Assembly: GCA_030035585.1 (NCBI GenBank)
Contig: CM057482.1
Location: 16,293,001 to 16,357,000, forward strand
Direction: 5' to 3'
Source of the DNA: Dugong dugon
Lineage: Eukaryota; Chordata; Mammalia; Sirenia; Dugongidae
DNA: 64,000 bases
Position 1 is the first letter of the stretch, and each line of letters opens with the position of its first letter. The translations under genes and the position numbers were made by a program. Positions 11,360 through 23,774 of the stretch are shown piece by piece. The notes beneath the pieces are model-generated. The model searched no databases. It was not told where the DNA came from and saw nothing but the letters and a program-made list of their open reading frames with translations.

Positions 11360-12480
11360 TATATCAGTTACCTACTGCTTAAACTAGCTACCATTTATTA
11401 CAGCTCATGAGTCTTGTAGTGAAAGAACTACAAGTCTGTTTAAAATTAAAAACAAAGAGTTTATTATGGCAAACGGGCGTTTTGCAAAACAGGGAAAGAG
11501 AGTCAAGATAATCTTGACAAAGTGCTCCGGTGAGCTGTTCATTTACAAAGACTCATAAAGACAAGCAGAAGGGTGCAGCTAAAATGTTTGTGATTGGTTG
11601 ACATTTACAGAGCTTAGAAGGGGGGTTAGAACAAAGTTATGGAAAAGTATAAGGCTTTGCAAGGACCTAGGCACAGGTCAGAAAAACTTTCTTTTTTTTC
11701 CCAAGGGGGAGCAAAGGGGCATTTTCTGAGAACAGGCTAACCACTAAATGCATATGCTTAATACCTGTACTAACTGCATAATCTTCTCTTTACATCAGCC
11801 ATTTCTAACCACAAGCTCATCTTCTAAAACTTTTTGGACAAGCAGAATAGGGTAAGCAAAACCACATTTTTCTGTAGAATTGCTTGTTTCTAGATCAAAG
11901 GTACAGTGGAAATTTTACAGAGTGACAAGCTGCATTGTATGACAGAAGCTTATCTAAAAATCCAAAATGGAGTCTCTTAAGGCAAAATGGAGTTTGACCT
12001 AGACTTTAGTCAGAAGTCTCAATCATGTCAAGAACAGTAGTTTTAGAATGCTCTTCCTCAGTCTACAAGTCAAATGGGCAATTCTGCTGGGCTGGGCCAC
12101 GCTCAGTAATCTCAGCTGAATTCATGCATGCTTCTACAGTCAACTGGCAAGTTTTGGGTGGGGGCTAGCTCATCTAGGATGATCTCTTTCCCACATCTGT
12201 TGACTGGCTAGCTCAGCCAGGGCGGGGCAACAGGGGCAGCTAGCAACCAAAAGGCTAGCCAGGCTAGCATGGGTTTGGTCACAAGAGAGAACAGAAGCAT
12301 AGAAGACCTTTTGAAGTCTAGGCTCAACATAACTCCCAACACATTCTATTATACAGAGCAAGTCACAAGTCCAACTCAGATTCAAGAGGCAGGGAAAAAG
12401 AAAAAGACATTGCAAAGGGTATGGATTCAGGGAAGGGTGAAGGATTGAGGCCATTTTTGTAATATATCTACCATATATCA
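11360..12480. mobile_element. Older interspersed element hosting a solo LTR
   Basis: The flanks of the solo LTR belong together. The left end (TATCAGTTACCTACTGC) and the right part at 12060-12480 (GGCAATTCTGCTGGGCTGGG, then a GGATTCAGGGAAGGGTGAAG block) resemble an old mammalian repeat that runs from GTTTCCTATTGC-like starts to CTACCA-like ends. I cannot name the family with certainty. The open frame at 12170-12481 minus is a by-product. Confidence 0.5.
11420..12036 (-). mobile_element. Solo LTR, class I ERV type
   Basis: On the minus strand it begins TGTTCTTGACATG and ends TAGTTCTTTCA, the TG...CA form. Both sides are flanked by the 4-bp direct repeat GTAG (11416-11419 and 12037-12040), as for class I ERVs. 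An AATAAA signal lies at 11465-11460 in the expected R region, and CCAATCAC is present upstream of it. No internal retroviral genes are next to it, so it is a solo LTR left by recombination. Confidence 0.82.
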
Positions 12481-12589
12481 TGACTACGGCACCATTTTTA
12501 AATGCTACTCATTTAAGATGGGAAAAAGATTAAAAATACAAAGAATGATGTGAACTATACATTTTATGAATCCTATAAGGAAGGCATGG

Positions 12590-12800
12590 TTTCTTAACTT
12601 GGCACTATTGACATTTTGGGTCAGAGAATTCTTTGTTGTGGGGGCTGTCCTGCGCATTGTTGGATGTTTAACATTATCACTGGCCTCTACCCACTAGATA
12701 CCAGTAGTACCCCCTCAGTTATGACAACAAAAGTGTCTCCAAACATCTCCAGATGTCTCCTAGGGAGCTAAATCGCCCCTCATTGAGAACCACTGCTATA
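12590..12800 (-). mobile_element. MER20-like hAT MITE
   Basis: Read on the minus strand it has AGTGGTTCTCAATGAGG at one end, GATGTTTGGAGACACTTTTG inside, and AAGAAACCATG at the other end. This is the MER20 pattern. It is an old nonautonomous hAT element. Confidence 0.85.
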
Positions 12801-14800
12801 AAGGGACAAATTAAGTTAAGGACATCTTGGTCTTATTCCTACCAATGTAAACTTATTTTGTTTTGAATGACTGTCCAAATGATTCTAAAATATAAAATTT
12901 ATTTATAAATATGTAAGATACATACCAAATTCTCAAGTCTCAATATTAAAATTCAAAATTTTATTGATAATACTTAGATTACTACTAATTCATGTAATTA
13001 AACAAAAAAAATCACCATATTTTTTAAATCAGTATGAAAGAAAATAATGGTGTCAGAAGTTAAACTATCTTAATATTGGTTCTAAAATTTGGTCTGAGGG
13101 GTATAAATAAACCTCAGACTTGTCTATTAAAAATACACCAGAATAAATAAAGGTGTTTCTCTCCAACCTCCAAATATAAAATCCAGTCTCAAAACTGTAT
13201 TTCATGTCTAGCCCTCCTCTTTTCCCAGTTCATGATACTGTTATCTGTCTCCAAATTCCACCTCTCACTCTTAACAACATTCACAAATGTGAAACACCAC
13301 AGAAAGCCTCTGCAATTACAGGAGTAAAATGTATTAATAAGAAAAAAGAAGAGGAGGAGAAGGAAGAGGAGTAAGCACAAGAAATCAGAATATTCCTCAG
13401 AAAATTAAAAAAAAAAAACCAGAAAACATACTGGAAAACTTATATAATAAGCAGTCCAGTCATGAAATATTTATTGATGTAAACTATTTTCACAATATTT
13501 ATGTTCCTAAAACACTATATATAAATCAAACCACTTTAAATGCCTAAGAAATTCTGTTGTTCATCTTTGTACACCAAATATTCTCTAACTTACTTTCATG
13601 CACAAATCTGCGACAGCATTGGCCAAGTGAAGACATATACACAAAAACCAACGTAAAGATCCTCATTCTTGAGTCTCCAGGCAAAAAACAATAGTTTTTC
13701 CTTAGGAGAAAAGAAAAGAAAATAGGATAATTTACTAATTCTATGATGTGCCAATGAGCAGGCATGGGGCTAGGGTGAGACACCTACAGCACAAAATTTA
13801 AGGAGGGACTCAATCTCAGGGTCATGTAATGTGCCAAAATGTGAGGCAAGAGCCTACAGTTCTAATCTCACCTCCAACCCAGCAGGAATTACACTTAACA
13901 GCAGGCAAGTAACAGAGCACCCCGATTTCCCCATCCCCAAGGTCAGTCCTGTACTAAGGCTTAACACCATCAACATCTCTTAACAGTTAACACCATCATC
14001 ATCTCTGTGTCCTTTCAAAGAACCACAAGAACTACATCTGCTAGAGTGATGGTACTAAAGTGAAAACCAGTAAGCCCAGATGAAAGGAAGGGTCACCTAC
14101 AAGCATGCAGTTAGGATATTTAATGCTCTGAATTATGAAGGGAGAGAAGAGGAGCATTCCAGGAAGTTTACAAAACTCTGTCCTTTTGTAAAGTTGGCCT
14201 TGTGTTTACAGTGGTTTATAATTTTTAAGCATGTGTATTCACACTTTAATGGAAATGTTATTATCTTAATCTTTTTTCCCAAATACTATTATTTAACTGA
14301 ATAAATGTTGTCACCTAGGAACACTGAAAAGCAACAGTATACTATATGGTTAGGAATGTTAGTTTTAATAAGTAAGTTTCATGCAAAAATGACTACTGAA
14401 TAGTGTTTCATCTGCATCATGCCACAGTATTCCTTCCCTCCTATGGCACTCTTCAAGGAATGTCTTCAATGCTAAGCAGCCAGGAACAACCACAGGAAAG
14501 TTTATCTCAAATGTCAGAACCACAAACAATTAAAAAGTGTATTGACAGCCTCATTGCATTAAATGAGAAGCTTAATTTGTCTTAAGAGTACACACAAACA
14601 CACCACCCCACCCTAAAGTGTTTTAATGAGTCCTAAGTGTAGTTCCTTCCTCTTTTGTGACTCACCCTTTCCCATGCTACTAAAATAGCAGGAGTGCAAT
14701 TAGATCTAAACAACTAGGAAACTTGCTGTTGTTTCCTCAAAGTTTATATAGAAAAAAGTCTGATCAATAAAGCTCAACTTTCGGCACAGACAGGGGCTCT
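12801..14800. other. Intron 1, no gene seen
   Basis: Mostly unique AT-rich DNA with a GA-rich low-complexity patch at 13345-13375. A short MIR-like piece may lie at 14790-14850 (TCTGGCTGTGTGACTTTGGC). Open frames are short and lack recognisable domains. Confidence 0.45.
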
Positions 14801-14839
14801 GGCTGTGTGACTTTGGCAAGTCACAGCTTCTCTGGGTCT

Positions 14840-15420
14840 CACTGCCTCATGTGTCTCTCCCTTGTGCCCTCCTCTCCATCCCTGCCAGCACTGTAATAAT
14901 TCAGGCCCTCACTAATTCTTGCCTATACTACCGCACTGGCCTTGTAACTGATACTCCTGCCTCCAGGCTTGGCTCCCTCAGATCCATCCTATACAGAGCT
15001 GCTGCAGTAATCCATCTTCAACAAATCAGACTATGTGATATCCTGCTTCCAGATCCACAGGGCAAAGTCCAACAATCTTAAACACGGCATATGTGAAGCC
15101 ATTCCAAAACCTCCTCTCCTGCCCATCTCCTACACAATTCCCTTGCCTATTATTCTAGGATCCAGCAACACTGAGCTGACACCTAACTGCTCCTCCCCAA
15201 GTTCCATGATATTTTCCCCCCACCACACCTTTGTTCTTGCTGTTGCCTCGAAAGGAATTTCATCCTTCCTGGCTCACTCCTACCCACTTCTTTTAAGCCT
15301 CAGATTAAGAAGTTCACCCTACAAAAAAATTCACTGACTCTCATGCCTCAGCTCCACATTGAATCAGTACCATGTACATTCCTCTAGCGCAGCAGTTATT
15401 ACTTTATATTATCTGTTTAT
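14840..15420 (+). mobile_element. L2-like LINE 3' fragment
   Basis: Block order fits the L2 ORF 3' region: TTCAGGCCCTCACTAATTCT, CTCAGATCCATCCTATACAG, CAGACTATGTGATATCCTGC, AGGGCAAAGTCCAACAATCT. The overlapping frames at 14851-15081 and 15035-15337 are decayed pieces of that ORF. Confidence 0.7.
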
Positions 15421-15423
15421 ATA

Positions 15424-15650
15424 GCTCCCCCATGATGTCCTTCTCCAGGGACTGGTCCCTCTGATAGATAACATGTCCAAGGTACGTGAGACAAAGTCTC
15501 GCCTTGCTTCTAAGGAGCATTCTGGCTGTACCTCTTCCAAGACAGATTTGTTCATTCTGCTGGCAGTCCATGGTATATTCAACATTCTTCACCAACACCA
15601 TAATTCAAAGGTGTCAATTCTTCTTCAGTCTTCCTTATTCACTGTCCAGT
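15424..15650 (-). mobile_element. RTE LINE fragment
   Basis: Minus-strand RTE C-terminal piece. It encodes broken words around VLVKNVEYTMDCQQNEQICL, the frame-shifted version of the IPWTARRTN region. It abuts the 5' end of the L1 that follows. Confidence 0.85.
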
Positions 15651-17287
15651 TTTTTACTTTAAAAAGCATGATGTATATGTGTAGTCTTTTTTTTAATGAA
15701 GAAAAAATGTCACAATCCGGTATGATAAAAAAGAACCGAACCTCACCAAAGATGGCAAACTAGTGAGATGCACTAAGCCATCCTGCTGCAACAAAGACCT
15801 GAAAACCCAGGTAAAACAGATACAGATGTGAATCCTAGAGCCCTGACCCTCAAAAGAAGGGATAAATTATTAGATTGGAAGTCACTGAGAAGACAACAAC
15901 CTGAATCTAGGATACCGGTCAGTATCACCAAGCTAGGTAACAAATTCTCAAGGATAAAAAAACTAAAAGATTCAAAACAGGGAAGTAGAGACCTCAATCT
16001 GTAAATGACAACAATGTTACAACAATAAAAGGGGGGAAACACAGTGCAGACATAGAACTTTCAAATGGAGGGGAAATCAAGGCGTTATCAAGCAATAAAA
16101 GACTGGTTCAATCTTAGGAAGGTAAGGTAAATTTCAAGGTAACCACAAAGGAAGTTAATGAACCTACTTATCAGAATAAAGAAGAAAAGCATAAAGTCTC
16201 TGTAAATACAAAATCTACAATAATGAAAGAAATGAAAAAAAAATTCAGACAAAAGGAACTCAGCGCATGAGAGTAAGAGGAACAAAGAAAACATCAGCAC
16301 TACAGAAAAAATAAAAAAAGCACTACAAAATGAAAGCAATAAACTCACACTTATTGATAATCACACTGAATGTAAATGGCCTAACTCTACCCGTAAAGTG
16401 ACAGAAACTGACAGAATGGATAAAAAAACATGACTCATCGATACACTGTCTATAAGAGACATACCTAAATTGCCTAAATGTACCCATAAAGTCACAGAGA
16501 CTGACAAAATGGATTAAAAAAACATGATTCATCAATATGTATCAAGAAACACACCTTAGACACAAAGACATGAATATATTAAAAATCAAAGGACAGAAAA
16601 AAATACATCAAGCAAACAGCAACCAAAAAACAACAGGAGTGGTAATACTAATCTAACATAAACTTTAAGGCAAAATCTATCATAAAAGATAAGGAAGGAC
16701 ATTATATAATGATTAAAGGGACAGTCCACCATGAAGACACAACCATAATAAATATTTATGTACCCAATGATAGGGCTCCAAAATACATAAAACAAACTCT
16801 AACAGCACTGAAAAGAGAAATTGAGGGTTCCACAATAACAGTAGGAGACTTCAACATACCACCCTGAGTAAAGCACATAACATCTAGAAACTCAGCAAAG
16901 ACACAGAAGCTCTTAAGGCCACAATCAACCATCTTGACCTCATTGACATATATAGAACACTCCACCCAACCGCAGCTAAGTATACATTCTTTACCAACAC
17001 ACGTAGAACGTTCCCCAGAAAAACCACATCTTAGGCCACAAAGCAACCCTCAACAAAATCCAAAACAATGATATAATACAAAGCATCTTCTCTGATCACA
17101 ACACTATAAAAGCAAAAATAACAGGAAGAGCAAGGAGATAAAAAATCAATCACATGGAAACTGAATTAACACCTTGCTTAAAAACCACTGGATAGTAGAG
17201 GAAATCAAAGATGGAATCAAAAAATCCCTAGAATCAAATGTGAATGAAAACACATCATACCAAAACCTATAGTACACAGCTAAAGCA

Positions 17288-17788
17288 GTGCTCAGCGATC
17301 AATTTACAGTAACAGATGCACACATCAAAAAAGAAGAAAGGGATAAAATCCAAGTGTTAGCCCTACAACTCGAACAAATAGAAAGAGAACAACAAAAGAA
17401 GCCCATGCCCACCAGAAGAAAGGAAATAATAAAGATCAGAGATGAAATAGAGAATAGAAATACAATACAAAGAATCAACAAAACCAAAAGATGGTTCTTT
17501 GAAAGGACTAACAAAGTCAACAAACCACTGACCAAACTGACAAAAGAAAAACAGGAGAGGAAGCAAAAAACCCAAATAAGAAATGAAATAGGGGACACTA
17601 CAACAGACCCAACTGAAATAAAAAGGATCATAACAGAGTACTATGAAAAACTGTACTCCAACAAATTTAAAAACCCAGAGGAAATGGACAAATTTCTAGA
17701 AACACACTACCTACCTAAACTAACACAAATTAAGGTCAAATATCTGAACAGACCCATAACAAGAGAAGAGATTGAAAAGGTAATTTAA
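17288..17788 (+). pseudogene. L1 ORF2 fragment (linker between endonuclease and RT)
   Basis: A 166-residue open frame from the middle of L1 ORF2: lysine- and glutamate-rich linker, with REEIEKVI at the end just before the reverse transcriptase domain. It ends at a stop in the frame that otherwise continues into the [20 protein letters not shown] block (17790-17850). It is a remnant, not a host gene. Confidence 0.9.
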
Positions 17789-19144
17789 AAAATTCCCAAC
17801 AACAAAAAAAGTCCCAACCCAGATAGCTTCACTGGAGAATTCTACCAAACATTCAGAGAAGAGCTTACACCAGTACTACTCAAACTATTTCAGAACATAG
17901 AAAAGGAAGGGATACTTCCAAATTCTTTCTATGAAGCTAGCAAAATCCTGATACCAAAACCAGTCAAAAACACCGCAAAAAAAGAAAATTACAGACCAAT
18001 ATCTCTCATGAATATAGACGGAAAAATTCTCAACAAAATTCTAGCCAATAGAATTTGGCATCATATAAAAAAATACTACACCATGACTAAGTGGGATTCA
18101 TATCAGCTATGCAAGGATGGTTCAACATTAGAAAATCAATCAACATAATCCACCACATAAATAAAACAAAAGAAAAGAATCACATGATCATCTCAATCGA
18201 CACAGAAAAGGCATTTGATAAAGTCCAACACCCATTCCTGATTAAAAAAAACTCTCAGTAAGATAGGGATAGAAGAGAAATTCCTCAACATAATAAAGGG
18301 CATCTATACAAAACCAACAGCCAACATCATTCTCAACAGAGAGAGACTGAAAATATTCCCCTTGAGAATGGGAACAAGACAAAGATGCTCTTTATCACGA
18401 CTCCTAGTTAACACTGTGTTGGAAGTCCTAGGTACAGCAAGTCCTAGCTAGGTAAGAAAATGAAATAAAGGGCATCCCAACTAGTAAGGAAGAAGTAAAA
18501 TGACCCCTCTTTGTGGATGATATGATACTATACATACAGAACCATAAAGATTCCACAGAAAACTACTGGAACTAATAGAAAGATTCACCAAAGTAGTACG
18601 ATACAAGACAGACATATAAAAATCATTTGGATTCCTATATACCAATCAAGAGAACTACAAAAAGGAAATCAGGAAAGCAATACCATTTATAATAGCACCT
18701 AAAAAAATAAAATACTTAGGAATAAATCTTACCAGGGACGCAAATGAACTATACAAAGAAAACTACAAAACACTACTGCAAGAAACCAAAAAAGAACTAC
18801 ATAAATGGAAAAACATACCATGCTCATGGATAGGCAGACCCAACATTGTGAAAATGTCAATTCTACCCAAAACAATCTACAAATACAATGCAATCCCAAT
18901 CCAAATACCAACAGCATTCTTTAACAACATGGAAAAACTAATTATCAACTTTATATGGAAAGGAAGAGGCCCCAGATAAGTAAAGCATTATTGGAGAAAA
19001 ATAACAAAGTAGGAAACCTCACACTACCTGACCTCAGTACCCACCACACAGCTACAGTACTCAAAACAGCCTGGTACTGATACAATGACAGACACATTGA
19101 CGAATGGAATAGAATCAAATACCCAGATGTAAATCCATCTACCT

Positions 19145-19929
19145 AATGCCACCTGGTTGGTGGGTAAATATGAATAATAGTCGTATTATCTGGTCTTCCT
19201 TGTAGGCACATGGATATTAACCTATCACTGACAGCATACTTCAGGACAGATCTTGAGATGTTCTTTTTGACAATGAATGCAATGCCATTCCTCTTCAATT
19301 TGTCATTCCCAGCATAGTAGATCATATGATTGTCCAATTCAAAATAGCCAATACCAGTCCATTTCAGCTTACTAATGCCTAGGATATTGATACTTATGCA
19401 TTCCATTTCATTGGTGATTTCCAATTTTTCTAGATTCATACTTTGTACTTTCCACGATCTGACTATTAATGGATGTTTGCAGATGTTTATTCTCATTTAC
19501 GGTCATGCCACATCAGCAAATGAAGGTCCTAAAAGCTTGACTCCATCCACATCATTAAGGTCGATTCTACATTGAGGAGGCAGCTCTTCCCCAGTCATCT
19601 TTGGAGTGTCTTCCAACCTGAGGGGCTCATCTTCCAGCACTGCATTAGACAACGTTCCGCTGCTATTCATAAGGTTTTCACTGGCTAATTCTTTTCAGAA
19701 GTAGACCACCAGGTATCAGGAGGAATCAGCCCCTGGAGAATGACATCATGCTTGGTAAATCAGAAGATCAATAAGACAGATTGATACAGTGGCCACAACA
19801 ATGGGCCCAAGCATAACAACAATTGTGAGGATGGTGCAGGACTGGCAGTGCTTTGTTCTGTTGTACATAGGGTAACTATGAGTCAGAACCGACTTGACAG
19901 CACCTAAAAACAACAACAATGCCGCCTGA
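19145..19929. mobile_element. RTE insertion with internal inversion, in L1
   Basis: The left part, 19156 to about 19713, is RTE endonuclease-region sequence in reverse (minus frame 19143-19496 contains KLKWTGIGYFELDNHMIYYA). The right part, about 19715-19918, is the RTE 3' end in forward orientation, ending CACCTAAAAACAACAACAAT. Direct repeats AATGCCACCTG (19145) and AATGCCGCCTG (19919) flank it. The arrangement fits twin priming during insertion. Confidence 0.8.
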
Positions 19930-20410
19930 TCTTCAACAAATGCCCGAAGTCCATTAAATGGGGAAAAGATAGTCTTTTTAACAAATGGTGCTGACAAAAC
20001 TGATGTCCATCTGTAAAAAATTGAAACAGGACCCATACCTCACTTCATACACAAAAACTAATTCAAAATGGATCAAAGCTCTAAATATAAAACCAAAAAC
20101 TATAAATATCATAGAAGAAAAAATATAGTCAACACTAGGGGCCCTAATATATGGCATAAATGCCACATAAACCATAATTAATAATACACAAACACCAGAA
20201 GATGAGTTAGATAAATGGGATCACCTAAAAATTAGACACTTATGCTCATCAAAAGACTTCACCAAAAGAGTAAAAAGAGAATCTACAGACTAGGGAAAAA
20301 TTTGGGGCTCTGACATATCCGACAAAGTTCTAGTCTCTAAAATCTACAGGAAAATCCAACACCTCTACAATAAAAAGACAAATAATCCATTTAAAAAATG
20401 TGCAAAGGAT

Positions 20411-20890
20411 ATGAACAGACACTTCACCAAAGAAGACATTCAGGCGGCTAATAGACACATGAGGAAATGCTCACAATCACTAGCCATTAGAGAAATACAA
20501 ATCAAAACTACAATGAGATACCATCTCACCCCAACATTACTGGCACAAGTCAAAAAAACAGAAAATAACAAATGTTGGAGAGGCTGCAGAGAGATTAGAA
20601 GTCTTATGCACTGCTGGTGGGAATGCAAAATCGTACAACCCTTTTGGAAAACAATATGGCACTTCCTTATAAAGCTAGAAATAGAAATACCATACCATCT
20701 AACAATCCCACTGCTAGCAATATATCCTAGAGAAATAAGAGCCATCACACAAATAGACATATGCACATCCAAGTTCACTGCAGCATTATTCACAATAGCG
20801 AAAAGACAGAAACAACCTAAGTGCCCATCAACAGATGAATGGATAAACAAACTATGGTACATATATACAATAGAATACTATGAACGATAA
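20411..20890 (+). pseudogene. L1 ORF2 C-terminal fragment
   Basis: A 159-residue frame with the L1 ORF2 C-terminal block: [20 protein letters not shown], then a Cys-rich knuckle ([18 protein letters not shown]) and the late block [13 protein letters not shown]. The canonical late position after HCWWEC is retained. It belongs to the L1 at 15.7-22 kb and is disconnected from the RT core by stops and by the RTE insertion. Confidence 0.9.
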
Positions 20891-22029
20891 AGAACAATGA
20901 TGAATCTGCAAAACATATAATAACATGGATGAATATGGAGGGCATTATGCTGAGTGAAATATGTCAATCACAAAAGGACAAATACTGCACGAGACCACTA
21001 TTATACAAACACATGAAAAGGTTTACACATAAAAAGAAACAATGTTTGACGATTATGAGGAAGGGAAGATAGATCTACTATCCACTAACTAGATAGTAGA
21101 TAACTAGTAACTTGGGTGAAGGGTAAGACAGTACACAATACTGAGGAAGTCAGCACAACTTGACCAGGGCAAAGTCACAAAAGCATCACAAACACATCCA
21201 AACACCCTGAGAGACGGAGCTTCTGGGCTGAGGCCTGGAGACATCTAGCTCAACTGGCATGACATAGTTTATAAAGAAAATGTTCTACATCTGACTGTGA
21301 TGAGTAGCAACTGGGATCTTAAAAGCCTGCAAGTGGCCATCTAAGATACATCTACTGGTCCCATTCTGGCTGGAGCAAAGGAGAATGAAGAAAACCAAAT
21401 GCACAAGGGAAAGATTAGTCCAAAGGACTAATGGACCACAACTACCACAACCTCCACCAAACTGAGCCCAGAACAGCTAGATGGTGCCTGGTTACCACCA
21501 CCGACTGCTCTGGCAGGGATTACAATACACAGAGCAGGAGAAAAATGTAGAACAGATTCAAATTCACAAAAAATAATAATATTAAAGACCAGGCTTGCTG
21601 GTCTGACAGAGACTGGAGAAACTCTGACAGTATGGTCCCCAGACACCCTTTTAGCTCAGTACTGAAGTCACTCCTGGGGTTCACCCTTCAGCCAAAGATT
21701 AGACAGGTCTATAGGGCCAACAATGACACATGAAGGACGTACTTCATAGTTCAACCACGTATACGAGATTATCGGGCACATCAGCCCAAAAGCAAAGAGA
21801 AGAAGGCAGGAAGGGATAGGAAAACCATACAAATCCAACAGGCGACTTGCGGTGGATAAGGGGAGAGTGCTGACACATGGCGGGATTTGCAACCAATGTC
21901 ACCAAACAATTTGTGTATTACCTATTTAATGAGAAACTAATTTGCTGTGTAAACTTTCACCAAAATCACACACACACACAATCCTCATACAAACCCTGTG
22001 AGGTAGATCTAATTACCTTCAGTTTTTAG

Positions 22030-22560
22030 AGGAGAAAAACTGAGTAAATGCTTTCTTTTATTCATCAGGTATTTACAGGAGGCTGTTAGGTGCCAGGCAT
22101 TGTATTAGGCACTGGGAGACACAGAAGAGAAGGACAGGCACAGTTGGTGGTCTCTTGGAGATCACAGCCCAATGAGGAGGCAGACACAAATCAAAAACAT
22201 CACATAAATAAACGGTTGATTACAACTGTGATATGTGCCATAAAGGGCACATACTTGGTTCTTTGAGGCCCTGTCATGGGAAGATCAGGAAAGACTTCCG
22301 GAGACATGCATGGAGAGCTGAAGGAAGAGTAAGGGTTACCACAGGGGAGGAGGCGGTGGCGGAGGAAGGAGGCTTCCAGAGAGGAAACAGCTGTGCAAGT
22401 GCTCTGGTGGGAGGACTCTTGGCATGGGGAAGGTACTGAAAGAAGGTGCTGAGAGCCTGGAAGAAAGCAGGGCGAGATGAGGCTGGAGGGTAGAGCTTGT
22501 GAGCCTTACCAAGGATTTTGTTTCTTAAAGGAAGAACCTCGGAAAGCAGTAAAAGATTTC
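22030..22560 (+). repeat. Ancient interspersed repeat, family not named
   Basis: Begins TATTTACAGGAGGCTGTTAG, GTGCCAGGCATTGTATTAGG and continues with a purine-rich non-coding body (AGGAAAGACTTCCGGAGACA, GAGGAGGCGGTGGCGGAGGA). The wording is that of a common old mammalian repeat. No ORF of interest is present. Confidence 0.45.
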
Positions 22561-22583
22561 AGAGGGAGCGATGTGAGAAGATT

Positions 22584-23118
22584 TAGTGGCATCACTATGG
22601 TTGGTGTCACCCAGTGTTGTAACTCATGATGTCACCCACTCATGGACCTCCTCCTGTACCAGACCGTACAGAATCCTTAGTAATGTTTTTTGTACTGTTA
22701 CTCATAAAGTGTAATTCCTGTATATCACTCCTTCTTTTTCTTTAATTACTACTTCATTCTCAAAAAAGTTACTGATACAGGTTCACAAATACTAATTAAC
22801 ACAACATTGTAGCTAAAACACCAGAAAACTTGACAAAATCAGCTACTATGAAAAAGAAAACAGCGCGTGACTGCAGCGCTTGCAGACAAAACCACGTGAT
22901 TCAAAGCATCAATGTAACTGGGTAATAATGACAGCTCTGACCTGAGCACATTAGAAGGTTCAAAAAGTAAATTAGCATAGAGTTTCAGCCTTGCAGGTAT
23001 ATTGATACGTGTAAACTATGCTTATGGAAAATGTTTTTGTTGTTATAACTACAAGGATATTTTTATAAAAAATAATAAATTTCTGCTGAAACATTGTACC
23101 AAAAAAAAAAAAAAAGTC
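22584..23118 (+). mobile_element. hAT-like nonautonomous element, copy 1
   Basis: Shares long stretches with 60264-61000: ACCTCCTCCTGTACCAGACC, GTTCACAAATACTAATTAAC, AAACCACGTGATTCAAAGCA, GGGTAATAATGACAGCTCTG and ATAAATTTCTGCTGAAACAT. The left terminus TAGTGGCATCACTATGG matches the terminal repeat CAGTGGTGTCACTAAGG of copy 2. The right terminus is missing: the copy runs into a 15-base A run at 23101 and then unrelated sequence. It also lacks about 150 internal bases present in copy 2. Confidence 0.8.
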
Positions 23119-23569
23119 ACCAAGATAGAAGAAAATTATTTGTACATCTGAAAGGAAAAACTTTACTTACAGAGGTAATGTCAAACCTCAACAGCATATC
23201 AATAAGGCCAATATTAAAAACGTGTCATCCCTCCAAAAAGTGGATACTCTTTTAGACACACACACACACATATCCCTCCAGAGAGTAAGCCAAACAATAT
23301 TTACTTCTACTGGTTTCTCAGAACTTACTTTACCCATACATCCTCTTAAATACCTAAAACTAAAACCAAGGATGATAGATAGGACAATATACTTGGTAAT
23401 TCTTTACTCAAATTTCATTCTATTAAAATTTGTACTTAAAACTTACAAGTAATTTGTAATGATTTGATAAAATGCAAATATCTAATCAGTAGTATTTAAT
23501 GAAAGCTAGTAAATTACTTTAAGAGAAAAGAAAAACCCTATTTATAAGAGATCCAGTGCCAATAACCCA

Positions 23570-23762
23570 AACCAAACCGACTGCCATCAAGTTGATTCTG
23601 ACTCATAGTGACCCTATAGAACTATCCCACAGGGTTTCCAAGACTGTAATCTTTACAGAAGCAGACTGTCACATCTTTCTTCTGTGGAGCAGCTGGTGGG
23701 TTCAAACCTCCGTTCTATCGGTTAGCAGCTGAGTGCCTAGCCACTGTGCCACCAGGGCCCCT
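23570..23762 (-). repeat. AfroSINE in left arm only
   Basis: Complete reverse copy (CCGACTGCCATCAAGTTGAT to CTGTGCCACCAGGGCCCC). The flanking words AGTGCCAATAA and CAATGCCAACA look like its target-site duplication. Absent from the opposite arm at the matching place, so it inserted after the duplication. Confidence 0.9.
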
Positions 23763-23774
23763 CCCAATGCCAAC

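Larger units (their letters stand above)
15735..21965 (+). mobile_element. L1 lacking ORF1, interrupted by RTE
   Basis: A plus-strand L1. A short 5' UTR piece (CAAAGATGGCAAACTAGTGA) passes directly into the region that lies between ORF1 and ORF2 in the L1 at 42.4 kb (compare 16000-16330 with 44900-45230), so ORF1 is deleted. ORF2 follows, with many stops and shifts, to about 20900. The 3' UTR ends near 21965, and I see no poly(A). An RTE insertion occupies 19145-19918. Endonuclease wording GDFN is kept near 16845 but a stop follows; the reverse transcriptase box near 18510 reads as VDDM rather than ADDM. Confidence 0.9.

Noticed and set aside
23250-23275. CA repeat and other short tandem repeats as a CRISPR-like or regulatory array
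   Set aside because: Simple dinucleotide and homopolymer runs only; no repeat-spacer structure is present, and the genome is mammalian.
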